Positions 14,069 through 14,174 of a DNA stretch of 14,174 nucleotides are shown in pieces; the stretch's first letter is position 1; each line of letters opens with the position of its first letter. The notes beneath the pieces were generated by a model that worked only from the letters and a program-made list of their open reading frames with translations, ran no database searches and had not been told where the DNA came from. The DNA is taken from contig JASLHF010000166.1 in assembly GCA_030152275.1 (NCBI GenBank), forward strand, positions 1 to 14,174, in the 5' to 3' direction. The translations under genes and the position numbers were made by a program. The DNA comes from Acinetobacter sp. Its GTDB lineage: Bacteria > Pseudomonadota > Gammaproteobacteria > Pseudomonadales > Moraxellaceae.

Positions 14069-14174
14069 ATGACGGTTGAAACAGAAAAAGGCCCGGTTTT
14101 AGTCACTGGCGCAACAGGCTATATTGCCAGCTGGGTCATTCAAAAATTGCTTAAAAAAGGCCTGACCGTGCACG
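14069..14174 (+). CDS. Extended short-chain dehydrogenase/reductase (partial, N-terminus)
   Basis: Only the first 35 codons are inside the window. They begin MTVETEKGPVLVTGATGYIA and continue SWVIQKLLKKGLTVH. TGATGYIA after a beta strand is the glycine-rich NAD(P)-binding start of extended SDR enzymes, and the SWVIQKLLKKG helix is like that of dihydroflavonol-4-reductase-type aldehyde reductases. The cofactor choice and substrate cannot be read from this part. There is no obvious ribosome-binding site before the ATG at 14069; other starts are not excluded. Confidence 0.85.
   Translation, partial: MTVETEKGPVLVTGATGYIASWVIQKLLKKGLTVH

Noticed and set aside
1..14174. Mobile element, CRISPR array, tRNA or toxin-antitoxin pair
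   Set aside because: No transposase, integrase, regularly spaced direct repeats, tRNA T-loop signature or recognisable toxin-antitoxin gene was found on either strand.

Overview
The window reads as ordinary chromosome from a gammaproteobacterium of the Acinetobacter / Moraxellaceae type. This is inferred from protein similarity recalled from memory (YceD-RpmF, EpmC, YciO, ScpA/ScpB/RluB, a bioH-A-F-C-D block, a heme-ligand-less bacterioferritin) and from moderately AT-rich spacers; no search was run. I see no mobile element, CRISPR array, tRNA, rRNA or phage gene.

Layout. Positions 1-746 (minus): rpmF (cut by the window edge) preceded by yceD, with a near-consensus sigma70 promoter directly upstream of yceD. 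Positions 844-2527 (plus): epmC (EF-P hydroxylase), yciO (Sua5/YrdC family) and a small acidic protein of unknown function. Positions 2540-3296 (minus): a GNAT acetyltransferase gene broken by a frameshift. Positions 3297-3998: a gene-poor spacer. Positions 3999-6545 (plus): scpA-scpB-rluB, i.e. the two non-SMC condensin partners followed by a 23S rRNA pseudouridine synthase, closed by a bidirectional terminator. Positions 6637-11412 (minus): biotin genes transcribed bioH-like, bioA, bioF, bioC, bioD, with ATGA stop/start overlaps at bioA/bioF and bioC/bioD. Positions 11808-12377 (plus): an exported PrxQ-type peroxiredoxin with one cysteine. Positions 12588-13124 (plus): a two-helix membrane protein of unknown function. 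Positions 13158-13622 (minus): bacterioferritin, sharing a bidirectional terminator with the membrane protein. From 14069 (plus): the first 35 codons of an extended short-chain dehydrogenase/reductase.

How the genes work together. The biotin block supplies most of the route. BioC methylates malonyl-ACP to start pimelate synthesis on fatty-acid enzymes, the BioH-like esterase removes the methyl group, BioF makes KAPA, BioA makes DAPA and BioD makes dethiobiotin. Biotin synthase (bioB) is absent, so the last step must be encoded elsewhere. ScpA and ScpB bridge SMC for chromosome condensation. The peroxiredoxin and bacterioferritin both relate to peroxide and iron handling but look like independent units.

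I did not find a convincing new multi-gene system. The points most worth a second look are the single-Cys exported peroxiredoxin, the Ala at the heme-Met position of bacterioferritin with an AT-rich inverted repeat upstream of its promoter, the frameshifted GNAT gene beside a 700-bp gene-poor spacer, two genes (yceD, scpA) that may have very short or no leaders, and two small unrecognised proteins.
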